Assembly (NCBI GenBank): GCA_963843835.1
Contig: CAWJMD010000001.1
Coordinates: forward strand, 496,001-560,000
Length of the DNA: 64,000 nt
Origin: CAWJMD01 sp963843835
GTDB taxonomy: Bacteria; Actinomycetota; Actinomycetes; Actinomycetales; CAWJMD01
Direction: 5' to 3'
This document shows positions 19,058-27,842 of the stretch, piece after piece (positions within the stretch are counted from its first letter, which is position 1; every line of letters begins with the position of its first letter). The notes under the pieces were generated by a model that made no database searches, had not been told where the DNA came from, and worked only from the letters and a program-made list of their open reading frames with translations. The position numbers and the translations under genes were made by a program.

Positions 19058-19912
19058 ATGGAGGAGAGTGAGAGCGGGACGCGTTCAGCCGCAACGCCTC
19101 CTGCCGACCGCAAGGTCGCCGTTCTCGGCGCAGGCGTGATGGGCGAGACGCTCCTGTCCGGTCTGCTGAGGGCGGGCTGGGCCGCCGAGGACCTGGTGAT
19201 CACCGAGCGCCGACCCGAGCGTGCCGCCGAGCTGGCGGAGCGCTACTCGGTGACGGTGGCCGAGAACGCCGAGGCTGCAGCTGCTGCGGACACCGTCGTG
19301 CTGGTGGTGAAGCCCCAGGACATGGAGGGCCTGCTCGCCGAGATCGCCGGCTCCCTGCGACCCGGTGCGCTGGTCGTCTGCATCGCCGCGGGCATCTCCA
19401 CCGCGTACGTCGAGCAGCGGCTGCCCGACGGGGTCGCGGTCGTCCGGGTGATGCCGAACACCCCGGCCCTTGTGGACGAGGGGATGGCCGCCGTGTCTCC
19501 CGGCTCGCACTGCACGACGGAGCACCTCGAGCGCGCCGAGGCGCTGCTGAGGGCGACCGGGAAGGTGCTGCGCGTGCCCGAGTACCACCAGGACGCGGTG
19601 ACGGCGATCTCCGGCTCGGGACCCGCCTACATCTTCTACGTGGTCGAGGCGATGATCGAGGCCGGCGTCCTGCTCGGTCTGCCGCGGACCACGGCCAGCG
19701 AGCTGGTCGTCCAGACGCTCTACGGCGCCGCGACGATGCTCCGCGAGACGGGGGAGCACCCGACGGTCCTGCGCGAGCAGGTGTCGAGCCCGGCCGGCAC
19801 GACGATGGCTGCGCTGCGCCAGCTCGACGACCACAAGGTGCGCGCGGCCTTCCTGACCGCGATGGAGGCCGCGCGGGACCGCTCCCGCGAGCTCTCGTCC
19901 GGGCACGCCTGA
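19058..19912 (+). CDS. proC: Pyrroline-5-carboxylate reductase
   Basis: 284 residues. Makes proline from P5C with NAD(P)H. The Rossmann motif VAVLGAGVMGETLLSG is near the N-terminus, then VVKPQDM, VVRVMPNTPALV and the C-terminal signature AISGSGPAYIFYVVEAM. The end EQVSSPAGTTMAALRQL is the ProC dimer segment. ATG 19058 is chosen because AAGGGG lies 8-9 bases upstream. A GTG at 19049 overlapping the previous stop (GTGA) is the alternative. It converges on trkA with a 6-base gap. Confidence 0.93.
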   Translation: MEESESGTRSAATPPADRKVAVLGAGVMGETLLSGLLRAGWAAEDLVITERRPERAAELAERYSVTVAENAEAAAAADTVVLVVKPQDMEGLLAEIAGSLRPGALVVCIAAGISTAYVEQRLPDGVAVVRVMPNTPALVDEGMAAVSPGSHCTTEHLERAEALLRATGKVLRVPEYHQDAVTAISGSGPAYIFYVVEAMIEAGVLLGLPRTTASELVVQTLYGAATMLRETGEHPTVLREQVSSPAGTTMAALRQLDDHKVRAAFLTAMEAARDRSRELSSGHA

Positions 19913-19918
19913 GACCGG

Positions 19919-20587
19919 TCAGGGCCGCGCGGCGAACCTCTCGAGAAGCTGGTTGTTGCCGGCGACGATCAACGTGTCGTGGGAGCTGACCAGGGTGTCC
20001 GGCTGGGCGTAGGTGAAGTCCTCACCGGGCGACTTCACGCCGACGATGGTGACGCCGTACTTCTTGCGCACCTGCGACTGCCCGAGGGTGAACCCGTGCG
20101 TCTCGACCGGCGGCCGCATCTTGACGATCGCGAAGCCGTCGTCGAACTCGATGTAGTCCAGGAGCTTTCCGCTGACGAGGTGGGCGACCTTCTCGCCGGC
20201 GTCGGCCTCCGGGTAGACGACGCGGTGCGCCCCGATCCGCTCGAGGATGCGCCCGTGCGCCGACGTGATCGCCTTGGCCCAGACCTGCCTGTTCCCCAGG
20301 TCGACCAGGTTGGCGGTGGCGAGAACGCTCGCCTCGATCGACGTGCCGATGCCGACCACCGCGATCGGGAACTCGTGGGCCCCCACCTGCTTGAGGGCGT
20401 CGATGTTGGTGCCGTCGGCCTCGACGACGTGGGTGAGCCGACCGGACCACTCCTGGACGAGAGTCGGGTTCTTCTCGATCGCGAGCACCTCGTGGCCGAG
20501 GCGGTTCAGCGCGTCGGCGATGGCCGCGCCGAACCGGCCGAGGCCGATCACGAGCACGGCGTCCTCGTGCAGCGTCCTGTCACCCAA
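19919..20587 (-). CDS. Potassium channel regulatory subunit (KtrA/TrkA type)
   Basis: 222 residues. An RCK_N Rossmann domain (VLVIGLGRFGAAIADALNRLG, GxGxxG motif) binds nucleotides, and a TrkA_C domain forms the C-terminal half, a known site for ligands such as c-di-AMP in this family. It gates the TrkH/KtrB pore encoded directly upstream, whose end overlaps this start by 8 bases. DisA, the c-di-AMP maker, is about 7 kb away, so control by c-di-AMP is plausible but not shown. Confidence 0.88.
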   Translation of the reverse strand: MGDRTLHEDAVLVIGLGRFGAAIADALNRLGHEVLAIEKNPTLVQEWSGRLTHVVEADGTNIDALKQVGAHEFPIAVVGIGTSIEASVLATANLVDLGNRQVWAKAITSAHGRILERIGAHRVVYPEADAGEKVAHLVSGKLLDYIEFDDGFAIVKMRPPVETHGFTLGQSQVRKKYGVTIVGVKSPGEDFTYAQPDTLVSSHDTLIVAGNNQLLERFAARP

Positions 20588-21995
20588 CGATGGGCCTCTC
20601 CTCCGCTAGTCGGAACAGCCTCGGACGCTCGCGCAGGGCCAGCGCGGCCGCCAGTGTCATCGTGCCCGTCCTGCCCATGAACATCAGCGCCGTCAGAAGG
20701 TATTTTCCTACATCCGGCAGCTCGGCGGACAGCCCGGTGCTCAGCCCGCACGTGGCGAAGGCCGAGATCACCTCGAAGAGGACCCGCTCCAGCGGCTCCG
20801 CGGTGATGGCCTCCAGCGCCAGGCACGCGACCAGCACGAGCGTGGCGCCGGCCAGCAGCACGGTGACCGACAGCCGCAGCGTGGCGGCGGGGATGCGCCG
20901 TCCGAACGCCTCGACGTCGGTGTTGCCCCGCGCCTCGGCGACCACGGCCAGGAAGAGCACGGCCAGCGTGGTCACCTTGATGCCTCCGGCCGTCGACGCG
21001 CTGCCGCCGCCGACGAACATCAGCGCGTCGGTCGCCAGCAGCGTGGTGCCCTCCATCGAGCTCACGTCGAGGGTGGAGAACCCGCCCGACCTCGGCATCA
21101 CCGCCGCGAACAGGGTGGCGATCAGCCGGTCGCCGGTACCCAGCCCGCCGAGCGTCGCCGGGTTCGCCCACTCGAACGCGCCGATCAGCACGATCGAGGC
21201 GAGGGCGAGCAGCACCGTGGTGGTGAGCGTGAGCTGCGTGTGCAGACCCCAGCGGCTCGGATGCCGCCAGCTGCGCCCGAGGGCGACCAGCACGGGGAAC
21301 CCCAGGCCGCCGACGAACACTCCGACGACCAGTGGCAGGCACAGCCACCAGTCGCCCACCGCCCCGCCGGGCAGCCCGTTCGGGTGCGAGACGAAACCCG
21401 CGCTGTTGAAGGCCGAGACCGCGTAGAAGACGGCGTGCCAGAGCGACTCGGTCACGTTCTCGCCCCGGGTCAGGAACCGGGGGAACAACGCCACGGCGAG
21501 CACCGCCTCGATCGCCAGCGACGTGCCGATCACGACGCGGAGCAGGGTGCCGACCTCGCCGAGCCGCTGCGCCTTCGTCTCGTTGGCCGCGAGCAGGCGC
21601 CCGGTCAGGCCGAGACGTCGCGACACGGCCAGGCCGAGGAGCGCGGCGAGGGTGATCACGCCGAGGCCGCCCACCTTGATGCCGACGATGATCACGATCT
21701 CGCCGAACAGGGACCAGTACGTCGCCGTGTCGACGGTGACCAGACCGGTCACGCACACCGCCGACGTCGCGGTGAAGAGCGCGTCGACGAAGGGGGCGCG
21801 CTGACCGCTGTTCGTCGCGGCGGGCAGGGACAGCAGGGCGGTGACGATGGCGATCACGAGGGCGAAGACGGACAGCGCCAGGCGGGCCGGCGAGTTGCGG
21901 CCGATCTCGTCGACGCGCGCCCGCACGCGGTCGAAGAAGGTGGCGTCCGAGGGCAGCAGCGGGGACCGTCCGCGCGTCCTGGGATCGCCGGCCAT
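20580..21995 (-). CDS. TrkH/KtrB-family potassium uptake pore
   Basis: 471 residues from ATG 21995, with about ten membrane helices in four M1-P-M2 units. The four selectivity loops are visible: SAVCVTGL, SAFNSAGF, MPRSGGFST and ATCGLSTG. GGGSASTAGGIKV is the KtrB/TrkH gating-loop region. The protein imports K+ with its RCK partner trkA, which follows with an 8-base overlap. An extended frame runs upstream to 23351, but it lies opposite the deacetylase gene and has no membrane features, so it is not coding. Confidence 0.9.
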   Translation of the reverse strand: MAGDPRTRGRSPLLPSDATFFDRVRARVDEIGRNSPARLALSVFALVIAIVTALLSLPAATNSGQRAPFVDALFTATSAVCVTGLVTVDTATYWSLFGEIVIIVGIKVGGLGVITLAALLGLAVSRRLGLTGRLLAANETKAQRLGEVGTLLRVVIGTSLAIEAVLAVALFPRFLTRGENVTESLWHAVFYAVSAFNSAGFVSHPNGLPGGAVGDWWLCLPLVVGVFVGGLGFPVLVALGRSWRHPSRWGLHTQLTLTTTVLLALASIVLIGAFEWANPATLGGLGTGDRLIATLFAAVMPRSGGFSTLDVSSMEGTTLLATDALMFVGGGSASTAGGIKVTTLAVLFLAVVAEARGNTDVEAFGRRIPAATLRLSVTVLLAGATLVLVACLALEAITAEPLERVLFEVISAFATCGLSTGLSAELPDVGKYLLTALMFMGRTGTMTLAAALALRERPRLFRLAEERPIVG

Positions 21996-22085
21996 CCGCG
22001 TCCTCCCTCGACCTGCTGTCGTGCTCGTCCGGTCCGGCGTCTCGGTCCGCGGCGACAGCAGTCTGCCGTGCGCCGCGGGTGACGC

Positions 22086-22091
22086 TAGCGT
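22086..22091 (+). promoter_or_regulatory. Putative -10 hexamer of the AcuC-like gene
   Basis: TAGCGT ends 6 bases before ATG 22098. Confidence 0.45.
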
Positions 22092-22097
22092 CGCACC

Positions 22098-23282
22098 ATG
22101 GCATCCGGCACCCGGGTCGTGTGGGACCCCGACTTCAACCGGTACGACTTCGGCCCCACGCACCCGATGGCCCCGCTCCGGCTCGACCTCACCGCGCGCC
22201 TCGCGAGCGACCTCGGCCTGTTCGACGCCCCCGGCGTGCAGGTGCACGGAGCGGGAGTGGCTCCCGACGGCCTCCTCACCACCGTGCACGACCCGGCGTA
22301 CGTCGCGGCCGTGCGGGGTGCCTCCGAGGACCCGGGCTCCGCGGACCTCACGTGCGGGCTCGGCACACCGGACGACCCGGCGTTCGCCGGCATGCACGAG
22401 GCGGCCGCGCGCGTCCTGCAGGCCAGCGTCGACTGCGCCGAGCAGGTCTGGCGCGGTGACGTCGCCCACGCCGTCAACTTCTGCGGCGGGCTGCACCACG
22501 CCATGCGCGACCGGGCCAGTGGCTTCTGCGTCTACAACGACGTCGCAGCGGCCATCGCGCACCTGCTCGACTCCGGTGCCCGCAGGGTCGTGTACGTCGA
22601 CGTGGACGTCCACCACGGGGACGGCACGCAGGCCATCTTCTGGGACGACCCTCGCGTGCTGACCATCTCGCTGCACGAGACCGGGCGCGTGCTGTTCCCG
22701 GGCACGGGCTTCCCGGACGAGATCGGCGGGGCCTCGGCCGTCGGCAGCGCCGCGAACGTCGCGCTGCCCCCCGGGACCGGGGACCGGGCCTGGCTGCGCG
22801 CCGTGCACTCCGTCGTGCCGCAGCTCGTCCGCGCCTTCGAGCCGGACGTGCTGGTGACCCAGCACGGCTGCGACACCCACGCGGCGGACCCGCTCGCCCA
22901 CCTGGCGGTGTCGATCGACGCCCAGCGGGCGGTGGCCGCGTCGATGCACGACCTGGCCCACGAGGTCTGCGACGGCCGCTGGCTCGCCACCGGGGGCGGC
23001 GGCTACGAGATCGTCGACGTCGTCCCCCGGTCGTGGGCCCACCTCGTCGGCATCGCCGCCCACCAGCCGGTCGACCCCGCCACACCCCTGCCGGAGGCGT
23101 GGCGCGACCACGTGCAGCGCCGCCTGGGCCGCCGCGGGCCGGAGCGGATGACCGATGGCGCCGACACGTGGTGGAGGTCGTGGGACGTCGGCTACGACCC
23201 GGACGACGAGGTCGACCGCGCCGTGATGGCGACACGCAGATCCGTCTTCCCGCTGCACGGGCTCGACCCCTGGTTCGACTGA
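22098..23282 (+). CDS. AcuC-like class I histone-deacetylase-family enzyme
   Basis: 394 residues. A zinc hydrolase that removes acetyl groups from protein lysines or polyamines; the bacterial AcuC type often reactivates acetyl-CoA synthetase. The signature residues are present: the His-His pair in GGLHHAMRDRASGFCVYND, the metal site VDVDVHHGDGTQ, the oxyanion-side SLHETGRVLFPGTG and the second metal Asp in QHGCDTHAADPL. GGGGYE near the C-terminus supplies the catalytic Tyr region. No acs or acetyltransferase gene lies next to it. Confidence 0.88.
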   Translation: MASGTRVVWDPDFNRYDFGPTHPMAPLRLDLTARLASDLGLFDAPGVQVHGAGVAPDGLLTTVHDPAYVAAVRGASEDPGSADLTCGLGTPDDPAFAGMHEAAARVLQASVDCAEQVWRGDVAHAVNFCGGLHHAMRDRASGFCVYNDVAAAIAHLLDSGARRVVYVDVDVHHGDGTQAIFWDDPRVLTISLHETGRVLFPGTGFPDEIGGASAVGSAANVALPPGTGDRAWLRAVHSVVPQLVRAFEPDVLVTQHGCDTHAADPLAHLAVSIDAQRAVAASMHDLAHEVCDGRWLATGGGGYEIVDVVPRSWAHLVGIAAHQPVDPATPLPEAWRDHVQRRLGRRGPERMTDGADTWWRSWDVGYDPDDEVDRAVMATRRSVFPLHGLDPWFD

Positions 23283-23448
23283 CCCGCGTCGCCCGGTGAC
23301 TGGGCCGACCGGCTGACGCTGAGCCGCCGATGCTCGCCACCACTTCCCCACGGGTCACACCAGCCCCTACAGTGTCTGCCAGTTCGCGGGTGGACGCGCC
23401 GGTCGGGGCCGGGGTGCGATCCCGCACGGTGAAGGACCAGGTGCCCCC

Positions 23449-23649
23449 ATGGCGAGTGAGCGAGATCTGAACGACGTACGGTTCCTCACCGTCGCCGAGG
23501 TCGCCGCGATCATGCGCGTCTCCAAGATGACCGTCTACCGGCTCGTGCACTCAGGGGAGATGCCCGCGGTGCGCGTGGGACGCTCCTTCCGGGTTCCCGA
23601 GAGCGCCGTCGACGACTACCTGCGCGGATCCTTCGTCGAGACCGCGTGA
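23449..23649 (+). CDS. Excisionase-type helix-turn-helix protein (Rv0500A-like)
   Basis: 66 residues, almost entirely one winged HTH of the HTH_17/excisionase class: LTVAEVAAIMRVSKMTVYRLVHSGEMPAVRVGRSFRVPESAVDDYL. It resembles BldC in fold, but the sequence belongs to the group next to bS22, matching Rv0500A in Mycobacterium. It is probably a DNA-binding regulator with unknown targets. A TACAGT box at 23368-23373 could be its promoter. No phage genes are near, so it is not an active excisionase. Confidence 0.85.
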   Translation: MASERDLNDVRFLTVAEVAAIMRVSKMTVYRLVHSGEMPAVRVGRSFRVPESAVDDYLRGSFVETA

Positions 23650-23800
23650 GCACCCCCTCGCCCTGAGGGCCCCGGCCGTGTCGGCGGCCCCGCGGCCGAG
23701 CCGCTAGGCTGAGCCGGAGAGTCACGTCCGTCGGCAGCCCGCTGCCTGGCCCGAGCCCGAGGGTCAGCGCGCGGTTCTGCCCCACTGTCTGTGAGGGTGC

Positions 23801-23899
23801 ATGGGTTCCGTCATCAAGAAGCGTCGCAAGCGGATGGCCAAGAAGAAGCACCGCAAGCTGCTGCGCAAGACGCGCCACCAGCGTCGCAACAAGAAGTGA
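23801..23899 (+). CDS. Small ribosomal protein bS22 (AURKAIP1/COX24 domain)
   Basis: 32 residues, MGSVIKKRRKRMAKKKHRKL then LRKTRHQRRNKK, almost wholly basic. It matches Rv0500B and the bS22 protein seen in actinobacterial 30S ribosomes. It lies between the HTH gene and the epimerase gene, the conserved order. A TAGGCT box is present at 23705-23710. Two hairpins follow the stop codon. Confidence 0.92.
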   Translation: MGSVIKKRRKRMAKKKHRKLLRKTRHQRRNKK

Positions 23900-23905
23900 G
23901 TCGTC

Positions 23906-23938
23906 GGTGCGGCCGCTCCGCGTGAGCGGCACCGCACC
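23906..23938 (+). terminator. Hairpin terminator after bS22 (first)
   Basis: GGTGCGGCCGCTC pairs with GAGCGG-CA-CCGCACC around a CGCGT loop, a 13 bp stem with a 2-base bulge, starting 7 bases after the stop. Confidence 0.65.
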
Positions 23939-23948
23939 GAGGGCGGTC

Positions 23949-23978
23949 ACGCCGTCCGGCCGGTCGGTCGGACGGCGT
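23949..23978 (+). terminator. Hairpin terminator after bS22 (second)
   Basis: ACGCCGTCCG pairs perfectly with CGGACGGCGT, a 10 bp stem with a 10-base loop. With the hairpin just upstream it forms a tandem terminator. The remaining bases to 24103 hold no ORF. Confidence 0.6.
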
Positions 23979-24103
23979 CCGTGCGTCCGGAGCGGGATCA
24001 CGGCCCGGCGACTGGCTGCGTAGGATCGGCGGAACGGCGAGCGCGACCGGGCCGAGGCCGATGAGCCTGGGCGGTTCGCGTACCGAGTGACGGCGGAGGT
24101 GCG

Positions 24104-25243
24104 ATGGCAGACGTGGTGCTGGTCACCGGGGTCTCGCGGTACCTCGGTGGCCGCTTCGCCCGCATGCTGTCGGCGTCCGGGGTCGTGGGGCGGGTCATCG
24201 GGGTGGACGTCGTGCCGCCGAACCACGACATCGGGGCGGCCGAGTTCGTCCGCGCCGACATCCGCAACCCGGTGATCGCCAAGGTCATCGAGCGCGCAGC
24301 GGTGGACACGGTCGTGCACATGAACGTGATCGCGACGCCCACCTCGGCCGGTGGGCGGGCCTCCATGAAGGAGATCAACGTGATCGGCACGATGCAGCTG
24401 CTTGCCGCCTGCCAGAAGGCGTCCGGCGTGCGGCGGCTGGTGGTCAAGTCGACCACCTCGGTCTACGGGGCCAGCCCGCGCGACCCGGCGCAGTTCACCG
24501 AGGACGCCGCCGCCAAGGTGCTGCCGCGAGCCGGGTGGGGCAAGGACTCCGTCGAGGTGGAGGGCTACGTGCGCGGCTTCTCGCGCCGGCGGCCCGACGT
24601 CGACGTGGCGGTGCTGCGTCTGGCGAACGCCGTCGGCCCCGGCATGCGTACCGCCCTGACCGACTACTTCGAGCTGCCGGCGGCGCCCACCGTCCTGGGC
24701 TTCGACCCGCGGCTGCAGTTCGTCCACGAGGAGGACCTGATCGAGGCGATGCGGCTCGCGACGGTTGGCTCGGTCACCGGCATCGTCAACGTGGCGGGCG
24801 ACGGCATCATCACGTTGCACCAGGCGCTGGGCCTGACCGGTCGGCCACCCGTGCTCGTGCCGTCGCCGCTGTTCGAGGTGGTGGCCCGGGGCGTCCGCCG
24901 CGCGTTCGGCGTCGACCTCAGCTCCGAGCTCGTGCGGCAGCTCACCTACGGCCGGGTCGTCGACACGACGCGGATGCGACGTGACCTCGGGCTCGAGCCG
25001 CGGTTCACGACCCGCGAGGCGTTCACCGACTACGTGCGGGCGCGGCGCCTGACCGGACCCGTACCCGAGACTGTGCTGGACGGCGCCCAGCAACGGGTCC
25101 TGGCCTGGACCCGGCGACTCGAGTCGGGTGCGCGACGCGTCGAGAAGGGGATCGGCGAGGTGGTAGGTGCGGCAACGGGTCTCGGTTCCGTCCGCGCGCC
25201 GACCGGCGCGCGGACCGACGGCGCGGGAGGTGCCGGGCTGTGA
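24104..25243 (+). CDS. NAD-dependent epimerase/dehydratase (extended SDR, Rv0501/GalE2-like)
   Basis: 379 residues. The extended SDR motif TGVSRYLGGRFARML is a slight variant of TGxxGxxG. STTSVYGASP holds the catalytic Ser, but the usual YxxxK is replaced near GWGKDSVEVEGYVRGF, so activity may differ. The C-terminal 60 residues are basic and amphipathic (ESGARRVEKGIGEVVGAATG). GGAGGT precedes the ATG. The gene overlaps the acyltransferase start as GTGA, the order Rv0501-Rv0502 in Mycobacterium, which suggests a shared envelope or lipid function. Confidence 0.82.
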   Translation: MADVVLVTGVSRYLGGRFARMLSASGVVGRVIGVDVVPPNHDIGAAEFVRADIRNPVIAKVIERAAVDTVVHMNVIATPTSAGGRASMKEINVIGTMQLLAACQKASGVRRLVVKSTTSVYGASPRDPAQFTEDAAAKVLPRAGWGKDSVEVEGYVRGFSRRRPDVDVAVLRLANAVGPGMRTALTDYFELPAAPTVLGFDPRLQFVHEEDLIEAMRLATVGSVTGIVNVAGDGIITLHQALGLTGRPPVLVPSPLFEVVARGVRRAFGVDLSSELVRQLTYGRVVDTTRMRRDLGLEPRFTTREAFTDYVRARRLTGPVPETVLDGAQQRVLAWTRRLESGARRVEKGIGEVVGAATGLGSVRAPTGARTDGAGGAGL

Positions 25244-26415
25244 GCGACGCGCGCGTGATCCCGCTCGACGGGGACCGCCCCCGCCGAAGGCGCCCCGACG
25301 CCGGATCTGCGCTGGAGGCGGCGGCCTCACGGGCCGGCGGTGAGCGCGAGCGGCGGCGCCGCCGCACGACGCCCCTGCTCGAGCAGGCCGAGGCCGACCA
25401 GCAGATCGCGCCACGTCCGGCCACCGGCGCCCGCCGACACGGTGAGCGGAAGGGGTCCGGCCAGTCCCCCCGAGCCCGCGGTGGTCCACGGTCCGAGCGG
25501 CACGCGCGCCTGCTGGCCGAGGCGTCCGAGGTGGGCGAGAAGCTCGTCGCCGACCTCGACCACCGCACCACTGGGTCCGAGCTCGAGGCCAAGGTGGCGG
25601 CCGCACTCGACTTCCTGCGCCGTCGCCTCACCGGCGACTACGAGGTCGACGAGTTCGGCTTCGACGCCGAGCTGACCGACACCGTGCTGCTCAACGTGCT
25701 GCGTCCGCTCTACCGGTCCTGGTTCCGCGTCCAGGTGCACGGCATCGAGAACATCCCCTCGACTGGCGGTGCCCTCGTGGTGGCGAACCACTCCGGGACG
25801 CTCGCGTTCGACGCCCTGATGACGCAGGTCGCGATCCGCGACGAGCACCCCGCCGGGCGCCACCTGCGCATGCTGGGTGCCGACCTGGTCTTCTCCCTGC
25901 CGGTGGTCGGGGAGATCGCCCGCAAGTCGGGCTCGACCCTCGCCGCCAACGCCGACGCCGAGCGGCTGCTTTCCGAGGGGCACCTCGTCGGCGTGTGGCC
26001 CGAGGGTTTCAAGGGCATCGGCAAGCCGTTCAGCGAGAGGTACAAGCTGCAGCGCTTCGGCCGCGGCGGCTTCGTGTCCGCCGCGCTGCGTACCGGCACC
26101 CCGATCGTGCCCTGCGCGATCGTCGGCGCGGAGGAGATCTACCCGATCCTCGGGAACATGCGCACGCTGGCACGGCTCGTCGGACTGCCCTACGCGCCGG
26201 TGACGCCGACCTGGCCGTGGCTGGGGCCGCTCGGGCTGATCCCGCTGCCGTCGAAGTGGTTGATCGAGTTCGGGGAGCCGATCCCGACCGACCAGGCGGG
26301 CGAGAGCGGCGCGGAGGACCCGATGCTGGTGTTCGACGTGACCGACCAGGTCCGGGAGACCATCCAGCAGACGCTGTACTCGCTGCTGATGCAGCGCCGG
26401 TCGGTGTTCTTCTAG
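25240..26415 (+). CDS. PlsC-type 1-acyl-glycerophosphate acyltransferase (Rv0502-like)
   Basis: 391 residues. The first 110 are highly charged and probably disordered (REREERR-type stretches). The LPLAT domain follows: block 1 VVANHSGTLAFDALM has His and Asp six apart rather than the usual four, block 2 lies near GSTLAANADAERLL, and block 3 is GVWPEGFKGIGKPFSERYKLQRFGRGGF. It probably acylates a glycerophosphate or related lipid at the membrane face. GTG 25240 overlaps the epimerase stop. Confidence 0.82.
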   Translation: MSDARVIPLDGDRPRRRRPDAGSALEAAASRAGGERERRRRRTTPLLEQAEADQQIAPRPATGARRHGERKGSGQSPRARGGPRSERHARLLAEASEVGEKLVADLDHRTTGSELEAKVAAALDFLRRRLTGDYEVDEFGFDAELTDTVLLNVLRPLYRSWFRVQVHGIENIPSTGGALVVANHSGTLAFDALMTQVAIRDEHPAGRHLRMLGADLVFSLPVVGEIARKSGSTLAANADAERLLSEGHLVGVWPEGFKGIGKPFSERYKLQRFGRGGFVSAALRTGTPIVPCAIVGAEEIYPILGNMRTLARLVGLPYAPVTPTWPWLGPLGLIPLPSKWLIEFGEPIPTDQAGESGAEDPMLVFDVTDQVRETIQQTLYSLLMQRRSVFF

Positions 26416-26437
26416 GAGCCGCGCGGGGCCTGCGGGC

Positions 26438-27682
26438 TCAGGGGCAGGTGCCGAGCAGCGGGTCGATGACGCACGGGAGGGTCGGCGGCGGCGGCGCCGG
26501 CAGGGGGTTCGGCGACAGCACCGAGCCCGGCGCCCCTCCGACGAGGTCCGTGGCCGGGGGGACGGAGCCGGCGCCGGGGACCGGTGCCTCCACCGGCGGC
26601 ACCGAGACCGACGTGCTGGCGGAGGGCAGGGGGAGGTTCCCGGGCAGCAGACCGCCGCCCGGGTCGGCGGGCCCGACGACGACGCCGCCCGGGACCGTGA
26701 CGTTGGGCACGCTCGGCAGCGATGCGCCGGGCGCGCCCGGCGTGGCAGGCCCCGACGTCGCAGGGACGGTCGAGCCGCCCGGGGCGGTTGCGGGGTCCGG
26801 GGGTACCGGCTGCGGCTGCACCAGCAGGCCGAGACTGCTGCAGGGCTGACCGCAGGCAGCCACCGTGGTCGCCAGCCCGGCGCGGGTGCCCTCGAGGTCG
26901 CTGCGGAGGGTGTCGATGACGGGGTGCAGGCTCGCTGCCGTCTCGGCGCGGAGCCGTTCGAGGAGCGGCAGGCTCTCTCGGACGAAGCCGTCGACCTCCG
27001 CCAGGGCCGTGGCATCGCCCACGTCGGCGTAGCTCTTGAGCAGCAGGGAGATGCCCTCGTCGCTGCTCGTGGCGAAGTCGGCCAGTGTCCCCCGCAGCTC
27101 GGAGGTGTCGGCGCCGGCCGCGCCCCCGGGCGCTGCGAGAGCGAGGTCCTCGGCCTCGTAGAGCCGCTCGCGCGCCTGGTCGAGGGCGATGGCACCCCTG
27201 GTCGCGTCCGATCCCGCGAGCCGCAGGCGCACGTCCTCGACGGTGCGCTTCAGGCCGTAGAGACCGTCGCCGGGGACGGCGGTGGTGCTGGCCATCGCTG
27301 CGGCTCCGGTGCCGAGCACCGCGGCGATCGCGACGCCGGCCACGATCCGGCGCAGTCGCCCGCCGGCGCGGACGGGTTCTGCCGTCGTGCTCTTCGGCGT
27401 GGTCCGGAGGTCGTGGCGCGGCGTGGTGGGCGACACGGCCGTGACCGGTCGGCGTCGAGCCGCCTCGGCCGCTGCGGCCCTGGCCGGTGCGAGCTCCGTG
27501 GCCTCGGAGAGCAGGCGGTCCCGCAGCTCGGCACGGAACGCCTGCCGCGGGACGAGGGCGAGGGGAGAGACGGCGCGCAGGTTCTCGGCGACCGCAGCCA
27601 GCCGCTCCACCTCGGCGTCCGCGGACGGACGGGCCCCCCGGCCCAACCGTCGATCGAGCTCGTCGACCTGCTGCCGACTCAT
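26438..27682 (-). CDS. DUF5667 membrane protein, putative anti-sigma factor for BldN (RsbN-like)
   Basis: 414 residues from ATG 27682 behind a G-rich ribosome binding site (GGAGGTGGGGGG). The N-terminal ~100 residues are cytoplasmic and helical (VDELDRRLGRG, FRAELRDRLLSEA). One transmembrane helix lies at about residues 110-130 (IVAGVAIAAVLGTGAAAMA), then the DUF5667 helical region (TAVPGDGLYGLKRTVEDVRLRL), then a long Pro/Gly/Ser-rich outer tail. The layout and the position straight after bldN match RsbN, the BldN anti-sigma factor of Streptomyces. That equivalence is inferred from synteny and topology. Confidence 0.75.
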   Translation of the reverse strand: MSRQQVDELDRRLGRGARPSADAEVERLAAVAENLRAVSPLALVPRQAFRAELRDRLLSEATELAPARAAAAEAARRRPVTAVSPTTPRHDLRTTPKSTTAEPVRAGGRLRRIVAGVAIAAVLGTGAAAMASTTAVPGDGLYGLKRTVEDVRLRLAGSDATRGAIALDQARERLYEAEDLALAAPGGAAGADTSELRGTLADFATSSDEGISLLLKSYADVGDATALAEVDGFVRESLPLLERLRAETAASLHPVIDTLRSDLEGTRAGLATTVAACGQPCSSLGLLVQPQPVPPDPATAPGGSTVPATSGPATPGAPGASLPSVPNVTVPGGVVVGPADPGGGLLPGNLPLPSASTSVSVPPVEAPVPGAGSVPPATDLVGGAPGSVLSPNPLPAPPPPTLPCVIDPLLGTCP

Positions 27683-27842
27683 CCCCCCACCTCCCCGCCG
27701 CAATCGTGCCGTTCCCCTGTGCGGTCGTCCCCCGATCCGCCTCCCTGCCACTCCAACGCCGCAAGGACCCGGAAGTCACGCCCAGCGACACCACATTCGC
27801 GTACCCGCCGGTAACCCGGCCTGTCGGCCGGTCGGACGGTCG

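Noticed and set aside
20580..23351. A 923-residue extended TrkH
   Set aside because: The upstream 450 residues lie antisense to the deacetylase gene, are low in hydrophobic content and have no homology; the membrane protein starts at 21995.
23449..23649. BldC identity for the small HTH protein
   Set aside because: The fold is similar, but the sequence and its place next to bS22 match the Rv0500A group rather than BldC.
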